This document shows positions 1 through 8,397 of a DNA stretch of 27,077 nucleotides, one piece after another (the stretch's first letter is position 1; every line of letters begins with the position of its first letter). A program made the translations under genes and the position numbers. The notes under the pieces were generated by a model. The model made no database searches and had not been told where the DNA came from. It saw nothing but the letters and a program-made list of their open reading frames with translations. Source of the DNA: Nephromyces sp. MM_2019 (Eukaryota; Apicomplexa; Aconoidasida; Nephromycida); contig JADHZB010001554.1 in the NCBI GenBank assembly GCA_015657535.1, positions 2,530 to 29,606 of the forward strand. Direction: 5' to 3'.

Positions 1-521
1 GATTAATACTTAGCGTTGGGCTGAGGGGGATTGAAGAGCTGATATCTAGTCTATTCAAGTCTGCATGCAGTTCATGCGGAAAATACAGCTCACTTCACAT
101 ATCTTTACACCCCTAGAATTGATTAGCATACTCGCATACTAAAGCTCTAAGACACACACATCATGAGCACTCCAAACACACACCGTACACCACACACACA
201 CATCATGCACCCCACACACACACCATACACCCCACACACACACCATACACCCCACATACACACCATACACCCCACACACACACCATACACCCCACATACA
301 CACCGTACACCCCACACACACACCATACACCCCACACACACACCGTTCACCCCACACACACACCGTACACCCCACACACACACCATACACCCCACACACA
401 CACCGTACACCCCACACACACACCATACACACCATACACACACCGTACACCCCACACACACACCGTACACCCCACACACACACCATACACCCCACATACA
501 CACCGTACACATCACACACAC
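1..521 (-). other. EIF5B: EIF5B intron 12 (partial)
   Basis: Intron from the donor at 521 to beyond the window start. Bases 181-520 are a 20-bp minisatellite. Bases 1-150 are non-repetitive and contain no recognisable eIF5B G3 motif on the minus strand. Confidence 0.85.
181..520. repeat. 20-bp minisatellite, 17 units, inside EIF5B intron 12
   Basis: Plus-strand unit caccrtacaccccacacaca, with A/G at position 5 and a few other substitutions, repeated head to tail 17 times with no indels. The array stops one base from the exon 12 splice donor. On the sense strand each unit contains TGTGTGTGGGG, so every unit carries a donor-like GTGTGT. Its period is not a multiple of 3, so it stays stop-free in several frames. 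The His/Pro/Thr-rich plus-strand ORF and the Cys/Val/Gly-rich minus-strand ORFs here are repeat artefacts. Confidence 0.98.
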
Positions 522-790
522 CTTCACTGCTTGCTCCAACAAAGCGTAAGTAGGAAAGTATGTCGCACCAATCTGCTGGGTAATTCCTCCTGCTTCATCA
601 TCCTGGACGTTTGTATGTCGAATTTTATCCAAAAGTTTGGTTTTTCCGGTATCTACATGCCCCAGAATGCAGCAGATAGGCGATCTTGGCTTGTTCACTG
701 CTTCACTCTGTAACAAGCTCTGGTCTCCACCCGTCGATTTGGAGGTCTTCTTAATATCCGTCGTAGAGGAGGACGTTGAGTGTTTTTTAT
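522..790 (-). CDS. EIF5B: EIF5B exon 12 (start of GTPase domain)
   Basis: 89 codons. A Ser/Thr/Lys linker, then [20 protein letters not shown] and [20 protein letters not shown], which is nearly identical to eIF5B/IF2-type G1 and switch I motifs (G1 GHVDTGKT; switch I Thr in GGIT). Donor AAG|GTGTGT at 521, directly against the minisatellite. The next expected motif (G3, DTPGHE) is not found in bases 1-521, so the following exon is off the window. Confidence 0.97.
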
Positions 791-3700
791 CTTATTGGAT
801 GAGGAGGCAGACGAGGGAAATTTTATACGTTGATAATATCAGCAACCGGAAGTGTACATACACTTGAAATCAGTTTTATTGTAGCTAATTGAGAAGACGA
901 GAAAGCGCAGAGTGAGTGGTGTTGAGAGAGATTGTTGCATATACAGTAACTGATGTGAAGAAAACTCGGGGGTTTATATGCAATAACTGGTGTGAAACTA
1001 GTGGATGCGGGTGTATTTACACTACCCATTCCAAAGATAAATCAATCTACACATGTATGACCTACTCCACACACACATCACTCTAAACATACACGACCCA
1101 CTAAACACACGGCGCTGTAGATGCAAAGACTACCTGCTTCCATTGTATTTGAAGCCTCTAAGCCTTTGTCTTTGAGGGCTGACAGTGCAGCTTCTTCAGC
1201 CTGCTTTACCAGAATATCTTCCCAGTTATCTACAACGGACTCGTAAGGAGCTGCAAACAAAGCAAGTTCTGTGCATATTTCAGCCGGTCTTAAATGAAGC
1301 TTTAAAGGCTCATGCACACACACAGCATACCATACGCATCTATACACAAATACAGCATATGACCATACCATATACAAACACACGGAAAATATCCCAAATG
1401 CATACACAAGGAAGATATACAATACACATACACACATAAACACACACCAACACACGCATGTACACACTCAAGTGTAGGCGTCATTAACTTAGCAGATACT
1501 CATTGATCGAGGTGTATGTACACTGCTTCAACAGTTTTTCATGAAAAAACCAGAGTGTGTACAGATATTATGCACCAAAATTGAAGTATAAAGCAACTAA
1601 GATGCATCTTCCTCTGTGCTTTTATATAGGCATTGAAGATACACAAGTTTCGCAAGTGCGCAAGAAATGCCAAAGCTCTTCACAGCACACAGAAACAAGC
1701 TATTATATCCTCAGAAATGCCATATCCACACACAAAAAGTCTCTTCTAGCTTATGCTCAGAGGTCATCAAACCATATTGCAAGTCGAAGCGAGATGTGAG
1801 CGAATCTCCTACAGAGAACTTATGTTGTATATATGCTGTGTGCGAAAACAACTGCAGCGACGAATGTCCACAAACACAGCGACAATGGCAACACACACCA
1901 GCGCCAATACATTTAGAAAGAATCGCTTGTAAATTATCTAGAGTGCGAAGGAGAAGACATACGCATGGAAGCATTTAGCACATCCAAAGGTGTGGAGAAC
2001 ACAAAAGTGCGTAGCACATATACACAAAGGTTTTTAGCACACATGTATAAATTATATAACAAGCACACAAAGCATTCAGCACACACACACAACGTGCATG
2101 GTACATACCAAAAACCATACACTGACACAATGAACTATAGGAAAAAAGCATCCAAAAAGTTTATACTTTTCTCTTCTTCTTCCTCCTCTTCTTCCTCATC
2201 TTCATTCTTGTTTTCAGCGTCAACATTGCCTTCCTCTGTTTGCATCTCTTTCTTCTCCTCATCTAACTGTTGAGACTTCTTTGGCTTATCCGCCTTCTTT
2301 AGCTTAGCCACACGCTTCTCATCCGTGTCACCTGCGTACATACACCGACATTCCAAGGTGAATACAGGTGAAATATCAAAGATACAAGAGCTTACCACGA
2401 AACGTAGCAGAGATTTCCTGCAGTTTCCATTAACACACACACACACAGAAGGATAGGCACAAGAGCGATACATAGATACAAAGCGCAACACATAGAAACA
2501 TAGCAATACATAGACTCACAGAGCAACACACAGAAACAGAGAAACAACATAACACACAGAATCACACAAAAACAGAGAACAACACACAGACAAGCATAGC
2601 AACACACATAGCAGCACACAGCAACAAAAACATTATTTGAAGCATGACCCACAACCACTACAAGCGTGGTGTAATTACACTCACATTTCAATATGAAACA
2701 AACGATTAGTCTAGTTGTCTGTAAGAAAGGCAAAGTTCTGCATCATGATAAAGCTCTGATCCCACAGGGGCTTAAGCCTTCATCACACACGCATTATACC
2801 TTCGACTTTTCCACATACATATCTCTTCTTCCATACACATCGTACCGTGCATAAACACACCTCATATCTTTTAATTCACCACGCACATCCTACAATCTCA
2901 CCTACAAAAACACACCTTATAAACATCCCCACACACCACCACAATACTATCTGAAAGTACACACATCCCATAATACTGCACATGCAGACACACATCGTCC
3001 ACTCCTTCCTACACACATGCACACACACTCTCTTACGTATCATTCCACTTGCTTTGAGATGCTCCAAATACGCCTGATTACGCTGCTGCTGCAGCTTGTC
3101 TTTATGAGATAACAGACGGTCTGTCCCAAGAATTTCTAGCTTCCTGTCAAGCTTCTCCTTCTTCTTCCGTGCTTTCTCTTCTTCTTGAAGACGACGCTCT
3201 TCTTCTTCACTGCGAATCGAGTGAAAGATTAAGATCGCACACACACACGGGAAATATCATACACACATCCACATATATATCATATATACGCAAAAACAAA
3301 ATCACACATATATACTTACACACACACTCACATACAATGAGATTCAGCGCAGGATTCAAGTACGCAACATGATCCTTTCTTTTTCATGTGCACACACTAT
3401 GAGGTCACACGCCGATATAAACACACACATATACATAAACAAGCAAACACACATGCAGACACATACATGGATACACGCATACATATATATAAAATCAACA
3501 CACACACACACACAACAGGTATATACAATGCATGTAACATAAACAACGTACAGACACACAAATACCTGAATTTAGGGCTTAACATTCCTCAATCACTCAC
3601 ACCACCCTTAACATACACCCAACAAACTCTTACCGTCTTTCCAGCTCTTCTGCTTGCTTCCTTTGTTCTTCCTGAGCCTTTCTTTCCTCTTCTTCACGCT

Positions 3701-6700
3701 GATATCACAGAACAAATTCGGACACACAGGCTTATTCGCCTAGCTAATTGAAGAAGCTCGCACACACCAATGTTTAATCGCCAATTCATATCAAGCCAAA
3801 TTCGAGAAAAACGACTAGCGAAAACACACACACACTCATAGTATGACGGTGATGACTTTCAAGCGCGAGGAGCGCTTCTAGAACATACAGCGCCTTCTCC
3901 ATCAGCACACAATAGAGCTCAACGGCAATAGCATCTAGTTGAGTATGAGGCACACACACGAACAATAGAAAAATTGATGTTAGGCACATGCAAACACACA
4001 CACATCCCTGCTAGAGAGAGTAAACGCGTGTTTACTTTTGCCGCCACCTTCTCAAGCTAACCAGCATACACTGCTATCAAAAGCGCAGCCCCGAAAAGAA
4101 GTTTTCTCACTCTATCAGCGTGTGTTTAGCATCAGGAAGCAAATAACGTATGTGTATGTACAGCTGTGTGTGGGTGCCGATGTGGAGGACCATCCGTATA
4201 TGTGTGTGTGCCTCGATGTAGATGTGCATCTGTGTATGTGTATCTGTGTGCATGTGTGTGTATCGATGCCGTTGCCCATCTGCGTATATGTGTGTGTGCA
4301 TCAGCTTAGATGTCCATCTGCGGGTGTGCGTTTATGTGTGTACTTGTGTGTGCCAAGCTATAGCATTGCAAGCAAAAGCTATCGCAAAAACTTACCGCAC
4401 GGTTCTGCTGCACCAACTCAAAAAGTGCTTTCGCAGCAACAGACTGAGGAACCTTCTTGAGTGGCTTCTTCTGCTGAAAAAACAACGCACAATACCATTG
4501 AAATACGCCTCAAGTTTTACGAATAACACACTACTATTCACGCCTATCCATAAGTTCGCATATCTCTACACCCAATCAATCCTCCTTAACACAAATATTC
4601 GCAAAAATTATAAAAAACACATTCACACACATCTTCACGTAAAGACTTACGCACACATAATCATACACACAAACAAACGCACATACAAACACAGAAGACA
4701 TATTTTCATCTTCCTCACAGTTTTACCTCATTCTTAACGGCTGAAGTGTCGCCTTCAGCAGTCTGTAGCTGCTGCTGAGCTTGCTGCTTCCTCTTTTGCT
4801 TCTTCAGCCGATTTTTTAGGGTTTTTGAGCCAACCCGATCATTCTCATCAACTTCATCACCTTCTTGCTCATCAACTACCTCATTTTCAACTGCTTTAGC
4901 TGATGAAGAAGCGTTTTCTTCATCAGCTTCTTCCGCTGCATCAGCTGCTAAATTTTCCTCATCAGAATCAACATTCTGAAGTGTGAAGAAAGGTGAAGAA
5001 TCCGTGTATATACATTCAAAAGTACTTCCAATTATGCAAAATGAAGATATATGTAAAAAAAAGAAAAGTTATGGAGACAAACAAAAGAGCTAGTCTGAGG
5101 AAGACACAAGATAAGAACACCAAATACGCAGAGTAAAAGAGCAAACTATAATCGAACTAAATTCATAATACAAAAACACTCCACACACACACAGGCATAC
5201 ATTGAATATACCTTAGATATCAAGCAAGTCACACACAAGCAACACAGGCTGCACACAAGCCATACACAGGCAACATGTGTGGCACTTTTGAGGAGCACAC
5301 AGGGGGGCCATAGCATCCGCATATACGCTACACACAGGTCGCACAGACACAAACAAGCCACACACACGTCAAATACACAGGTCACACACATGTCACACAC
5401 GCACACCAACCCACACACACTTTTTCATCGTCAGAATCTTCAGGATCCGCATCAGCAGACTTCGCTTGCTTCTTCTTCAGTTTTTTTTGGCGATTCTTCT
5501 CAGCCTTCGACTTATCAATTTGAGTTTCGACGTTTTCCACAGCAACCGCAGCCTCATCCTTCTTGATAGTTGGTTTCTGCTTAGCAGGTTTCTTATCGGT
5601 AGGCAAGGTTGCTTCAAATTCAGCCAGAATATCATCAAGATCGTCTTCATTCTGTATAAGAACATTTTTATGACGAATCGTGAAGGAGAGGAGCATATAT
5701 ACACTAACAAAATTTATTTTAAGAAGTGCGTTAAAAGGTGTGGGTGTATGTACGCCCACACCTTTTAGGTGAGCACACATGAGTATTTGCACAAGCAGAA
5801 TACACCCAGGCAGTATGTAAACAGATACGAGCATGCACACAGACATGAGCATCTACACATACACACACAGACAAGAGCACATACATGCAAACAGGCACAC
5901 ACACAAGCATGTCCACATACAAGCAGACACACATGAGCACATACACACGCATCTACCAGCATGGCCAATATCCAATAAAAAAGAATACTAACTGGTAACT
6001 ATGCAAATACTCAGTAAGCTAAAACAAAAAAAACATACACACGCTCTGAAAGGGATTCGTGTGTATATACAGCGAAAGTATTTTTTAAAGCAAGAAGTGT
6101 ATGTGCATGCAGTGATAAAGGCATATGTGCACAGCCATCCGCATCTTGTGTGCGCACATAAACCACACGCATCTGGCGTGTTGGCATAGCCGTAAAAGCG
6201 ATGAGAATACTTAAAGCACAAGACACAAATTGACCAAATGCACACATACACACAGAAAATATTACTAATTCATGGAAGAAAGGCGTAGGAAGACACTGGT
6301 GAGAATCAAGCCACTCTTAAGATGTCTACACACACTCTGTTGGTTGTCTTTATGTCCCTCAGTAATAAACATACGCACCACACACAATAAGCTTATAATA
6401 CCTGCACGCCTTTGCTTGCTGGAGGCGCCTTTTTTCCTTTCTTTGCAGGTTCTTCAGAAGTTTTTGCAGGTCCTTGATCTGCTTTACCAGCTTCCTGCTT
6501 GGCTACAGCAGCATTCTGGGACGCCTAAACACACACACACAAATGAGGATTCCCCTGTAAATACACTGACACCATGCTACAAGGAACGCACACATGCAAA
6601 GGAGTCTTCAATACGAGTAGAGAAATACAACACACGCCCTGATTCTCCAATGAGGGGATATACATAAAATCTACACATATATCTCTCAGTTTTCAGTGAG

Positions 6701-7067
6701 GTACAATACACACACACACACACTCACTCACTCAATGAAGAGCACACACATAATTAGTCAATGAAAGGACATACACACACCCGATCCCGCAATCAAAGTG
6801 CAAATAAATTACACCTTTCAAAAGACAAACATGCATGCACATACTCCAAGTGACATAACACACACACACACCACACCACCAAACCAGCCCCCTCAGCTCT
6901 GAAAAAATCCCTTAGTCAAAGCCACTAACATTTGAAACAACACCCTGTTTTGGAGTAGAAACTGCCTCTGCCTCAAGGCTATCCAAAAGAGCATCAATGT
7001 CATCCTTCGTGTGCTCTGAGGCAGCTGAGCTGCCTGCAGCCTTCTGCTTCGACTTCTTTGAAGGCAT
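522..7067 (-). CDS. EIF5B: Translation initiation factor eIF5B, multi-exon, 3' end beyond the window
   Basis: eIF5B is the ribosome-dependent GTPase that joins the 60S subunit to the 40S initiation complex in the cytosol. Exons assembled by splice sites and matching phase: 7067-6930, 6524-6402, 5651-5421, 4975-4727, 4473-4396, 3698-3634, 3209-3037, an uncertain microexon 2822-2800, 2417-2396, 2331-2167, 1250-1134 and 790-522, giving about 551 residues. The first ~460 are the family's charged, low-complexity N-terminal region. It has Lys/Glu coiled coil in exons 5-7, a Glu run, and the acidic DNWEDI patch seen shortly before the G domain. The G domain opens with [15 protein letters not shown] (P-loop GHVDTGKT, about residues 505-512) and the switch I motif [10 protein letters not shown]. 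The remaining G domain, beta barrels and C-terminal domain must lie below base 1. The start ATG has a purine at -3 and gives MPSKKSKQK, a lysine-rich start typical of the family. Identification is secure; exon 1's donor and the exon 7-9 junctions are less so. Confidence 0.95.
791..1133 (-). other. EIF5B: EIF5B intron 11
   Basis: 343 bases, GTAGTC..AATAAG. Short CA tract at 1065-1105 (TG in sense); the rest is plain A+T-rich sequence. No other feature seen. Confidence 0.85.
1134..1250 (-). CDS. EIF5B: EIF5B exon 11
   Basis: 38 full codons: [20 protein letters not shown] and [18 protein letters not shown]. The DNWED patch is characteristic of the region just upstream of the eIF5B G domain. Acceptor TTTGTTTGCAG; donor GCAG|GTAGTC; the split codon G|AT gives Asp. 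Confidence 0.93.
1251..2166 (-). other. EIF5B: EIF5B intron 10
   Basis: 916 bases, the largest complete intron here, GTATAA..TTTGCAG. CA/CATA tracts at 1312-1470 and 2015-2115 (TG in sense). The middle, 1480-1960, is non-repetitive, and its ORFs show no recognisable protein. Confidence 0.85.
2167..2331 (-). CDS. EIF5B: EIF5B exon 10
   Basis: 54 full codons: [20 protein letters not shown], then [11 protein letters not shown] and a run of Glu ending EEEK. This matches the basic-then-polyacidic stretch that precedes the G domain in eIF5B. The acceptor GTACGCAG follows an intron of only 64 bases (2332-2395). The donor is AAAA|GTATAA, and the split codon A|CT gives Thr. Confidence 0.9.
2396..2417 (-). 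CDS. EIF5B: EIF5B microexon 9 (22 bases)
   Basis: Seven codons, EISATFR, plus one base, between the acceptor ACTGCAG and the strong donor GTG|GTAAGC. The split codon G|GT gives Gly and leads straight into exon 10 (GDTDEKR). The donor and the phase match are good. The 5' side is uncertain because of the exon 7 phase problem. Confidence 0.65.
2418..3036 (-). other. EIF5B: EIF5B intron(s) between exons 7 and 9
   Basis: Degenerate ACACA-rich repeat at 2430-2630 (units such as agcaacacacag), CA-rich stretches at 2780-3030, and the possible microexon at 2800-2822. At 2735 (minus strand) there is a good-looking acceptor, TTTCTTACAG, but the sequence after it cannot be joined in frame. Confidence 0.7.
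2800..2822 (-). CDS. EIF5B: Possible EIF5B microexon 8
   Basis: Exon 7 ends in phase 1 but the next clear exon (2417-2396) starts in phase 0, so about 2 mod 3 bases are missing. A 23-base segment between GAAGAG and the donor AAG|GTATAA fits. It would add His-Met-Tyr-Val-Glu-Lys-Ser-Lys. Its acceptor has no pyrimidine tract and the residues are not conserved, so this is a frame-based guess. Confidence 0.3.
3037..3209 (-). CDS. EIF5B: EIF5B exon 7
   Basis: 57 full codons. Continues the charged helix ([19 protein letters not shown]), then [20 protein letters not shown] and KASGMI. These align with the LLTKSQREARARAEATLKLL / QAQG segment of animal eIF5B. Acceptor CGATTCGCAG, donor TAC|GTAAGA, leaving one base of a split codon. 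Confidence 0.93.
3210..3633 (-). other. EIF5B: EIF5B intron 6
   Basis: 424 bases, GTAAGA..TTCGCAG, with CA/CATATA tracts at 3239-3345 and 3410-3570. No conserved coding seen; the ORFs here are dinucleotide-repeat shadows. Confidence 0.85.
3634..3698 (-). CDS. EIF5B: EIF5B exon 6
   Basis: 21 codons plus two bases; the split codon CG|T is completed by exon 7. Encodes [20 protein letters not shown], the start of the long charged helix of eIF5B. Acceptor GATATCAG, donor ACG|GTAAGA. Confidence 0.92.
3699..4395 (-). other. EIF5B: EIF5B intron 5, with reversed repeat polarity
   Basis: 697 bases, GTAAGT..ATATCAG. Bases 4140-4360 hold a degenerate GT-rich repeat on the plus strand (recurring tgtgtgtg, ccatctgcg and cgatg words), so the sense strand is CA-rich here. 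That is opposite to the other introns. Short CA tracts at 3820-3835 and 3950-4005 keep the usual polarity. Confidence 0.8.
4396..4473 (-). CDS. EIF5B: EIF5B exon 5
   Basis: 26 codons, phase 0/0: [20 protein letters not shown] and on to VQQNRA. This corresponds to the conserved stretch before the charged coiled coil (in human eIF5B, the ATVKAMQEALAKLKEEEE region). Acceptor TTTTTTCAG, donor GCG|GTAAGT. The acceptor lies at a CAGCAG, so one Gln codon could be skipped. Confidence 0.92.
4727..4975 (-). CDS. EIF5B: EIF5B exon 4
   Basis: 83 codons, phase 0/0. Acidic first half ([20 protein letters not shown]), then a basic, Gln-rich second half ([19 protein letters not shown]). Acceptor ACACTTCAG, donor GAG|GTAAAA. 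Confidence 0.9.
4976..5420 (-). other. EIF5B: EIF5B intron 3
   Basis: 445 bases, GTGTGT..CTTCAG. A CACA-rich degenerate repeat (caggcacacaagcc-like words) fills 5170-5420 up to the donor; 4990-5160 is plain A-rich sequence. Confidence 0.85.
5421..5651 (-). CDS. EIF5B: EIF5B exon 3
   Basis: 77 codons, phase 0/0. Begins [14 protein letters not shown], the acidic [13 protein letters not shown] motif found repeatedly in eIF5B N-terminal regions. A Lys-rich segment ([12 protein letters not shown]) and an acidic tail (DPEDSDDEK) follow. Acceptor CTTATACAG; donor AAA|GTGTGT, which merges directly into the TG repeat of the intron. Confidence 0.9.
5652..6401 (-). other. EIF5B: EIF5B intron 2
   Basis: 750 bases, GTATTA..ATACAG. 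CA/CATG-rich tract at 5770-5960, a near-perfect hairpin at 5732-5767, and otherwise non-repetitive sequence. ORFs in it are repeat shadows. Confidence 0.85.
5732..5767. repeat. 15-bp inverted repeat in EIF5B intron 2
   Basis: The arms taaaaggtgtgggtg and cgcccacacctttta pair over 15 positions, with one non-Watson-Crick pair, around a 6-base loop (5747-5752). It lies about 80 bases upstream of the exon 3 acceptor in the sense direction. Confidence 0.85.
6402..6524 (-). CDS. EIF5B: EIF5B exon 2
   Basis: 41 codons, phase 0 at both ends, from the acceptor TGTTTAG at 6525 to the donor CAG|GTATTA at 6401. Ala/Lys/Pro-rich low-complexity linker ([14 protein letters not shown], then [12 protein letters not shown]). 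Identified by splice sites, frame continuity and composition rather than by a conserved motif. Confidence 0.8.
6525..6929 (-). other. EIF5B: EIF5B intron 1
   Basis: 405 bases. (CA)n tracts at 6530-6541, 6704-6723 and 6858-6872; otherwise A+T-rich. An extra small exon here is possible but none is supported. Confidence 0.7.
6930..7067 (-). CDS. EIF5B: EIF5B exon 1 (start codon)
   Basis: Codes for residues 1-46, [12 protein letters not shown] through the acidic [14 protein letters not shown] motif, which recurs in eIF5B N-termini. The chosen donor, AAT|GTTAGT at 6929, keeps phase 0 with exon 2. It is the weakest donor of the gene; nearby GTs at 6938-6945 are alternatives. The frame stays open for a few codons above the ATG, after an acceptor-like TTTTATCAG at about 7080. 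A 5' UTR intron, or an upstream coding exon, therefore cannot be excluded. Confidence 0.75.
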
Positions 7068-8225
7068 TTCTTCAGCCTCTGATAAAATGCCAAAGAATAC
7101 TCATTTTCATACACACAACCAACAACAAACTAAGGAAAAATATTATGAAGAAGATCATACTTGCCTGCATTGCAGTTCGTGTGAGCTATCTTTCTTTCTG
7201 TATTTACCAGCCTTTTTCCAAATAAAACATTCGGTATCACAACAGTCCAACATAATGGAATAATAGCAGCAGCAATAAGCCCAGCAACCCACGGCACACA
7301 CAAAACTACAGTATGCATATACAGTATACATTATACCTTTTTTATAGCAAACGCTTTATAAACAAGTTGCAAAAGCCCTGGAAATCGTCAATACCAAAGA
7401 CCACCAATGAAGAATATCCTCTAGCATCCACACACATGCGCCGCACACAACAAGTCACTCACACGCATACACAAAGATACATCAACACACAACAACACAC
7501 ACCAACATACACACAATGCAGTCAAAGTATAAGCCGCATCTCCATGCTCAAACATCTCATAAGACTCTATTTTAATATATACCTAGCAGACGCGCACTTC
7601 AAAGACACTAAATACATAATAAAGGAAGCTTCATGCAGTGTGTGTTCATGCCTCAGCAAATAAACACCCCTCATCTAATGAACGCAAGCACTTTGCTTCA
7701 AAGAAATATTAAGAGAAGCACTGACTACCAAAGATAGATGCAGCAGGTACAGAAAGCCCAAATAAGAGGAGGAAGACATACAATGACCACACACACCCCC
7801 TAACTTCATCCTATACCACCCTCCACCCTGCTAATACACCCAACACACATCCTCAACACCATCTCTGAAAACACTAAAACTATATACCAGGTCCTTACCA
7901 AGGCACAGAAAGAGTACTAAGCACCAAACTCAAACACTCAAAAGGCATAAAAACCTCCACTTTCTACAAGACAACAAAACATCTTCTAGGGAAGAGGCTC
8001 ACATCTTAATGCCTGCACAGCTGCACCACAGCGTACGACTAGTCGAAAAAATCATGTTTACTGATGCTATCCTCAAGAAACAGGAAAAATCTATTTCAAG
8101 TATAAGCCAATCCCTCTCTAGCACACAAAACTCTGGAAAATAATGGCAAATATTTCTCAGCACACACGTTGGTGTTACAGGGTTTGCAACGCTCTACCTT
8201 TTAGTATGCTTTCCTTTTCTTCTAA
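7068..8225. other. 5' flank of EIF5B, no gene supported
   Basis: Contains the expected EIF5B promoter/5' UTR region (just above 7067) but no motif I can assign. CACA-rich words at 7430-7515; purine/pyrimidine-mixed, A-rich sequence at 7680-8160. ORFs at 7130-7318 (minus) and 7313-7663 (plus) show no recognisable family. Confidence 0.6.
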
Positions 8226-8229
8226 GCTT

Positions 8230-8397
8230 CCCCCCTCAATCACCCCATTCTCCTCCAATCCCATTCTCCCATAACCCCATTCTCCCATAACCCCATTTTC
8301 CCACAACCCCATTATCCCTCAACCCCATTCTCCTTCAACACCATTCTCCCTCAACCACGCCCTCCCTCAACCNCACTTCTCCCCCCCATCTTCTTCC
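8230..8397. repeat. Pyrimidine-rich minisatellite, about 16-bp unit
   Basis: About nine imperfect copies of ccccattctcccataa and its variants, almost all C/T/A with very few G. Base 8373 is an unresolved N, so the copy number may be misassembled. Long polypyrimidine tracts like this can form triplex (H-DNA) structures; that is general knowledge, not shown here. Confidence 0.92.

Noticed and set aside
139..549. Long ORFs on both strands rich in His/Thr/Pro or Cys/Val/Gly
   Set aside because: They are the 20-bp intronic minisatellite read in open frames; the exon 12 donor at 521 and the repeat period explain them.
4038..4737. Plus-strand ORFs of 140 and 171 codons
   Set aside because: They run antisense through EIF5B exon 5 and the GT repeat of intron 5; the minus-strand exon is homologous to eIF5B, the plus frames are not.
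5466..5768. Plus-strand 100-codon ORF and the second minus frame at 5477-5710
   Set aside because: Both overlap EIF5B exon 3 in the wrong frame or strand; their Leu/Ser or Arg/Leu composition mirrors the Lys/Glu codons of the real exon.
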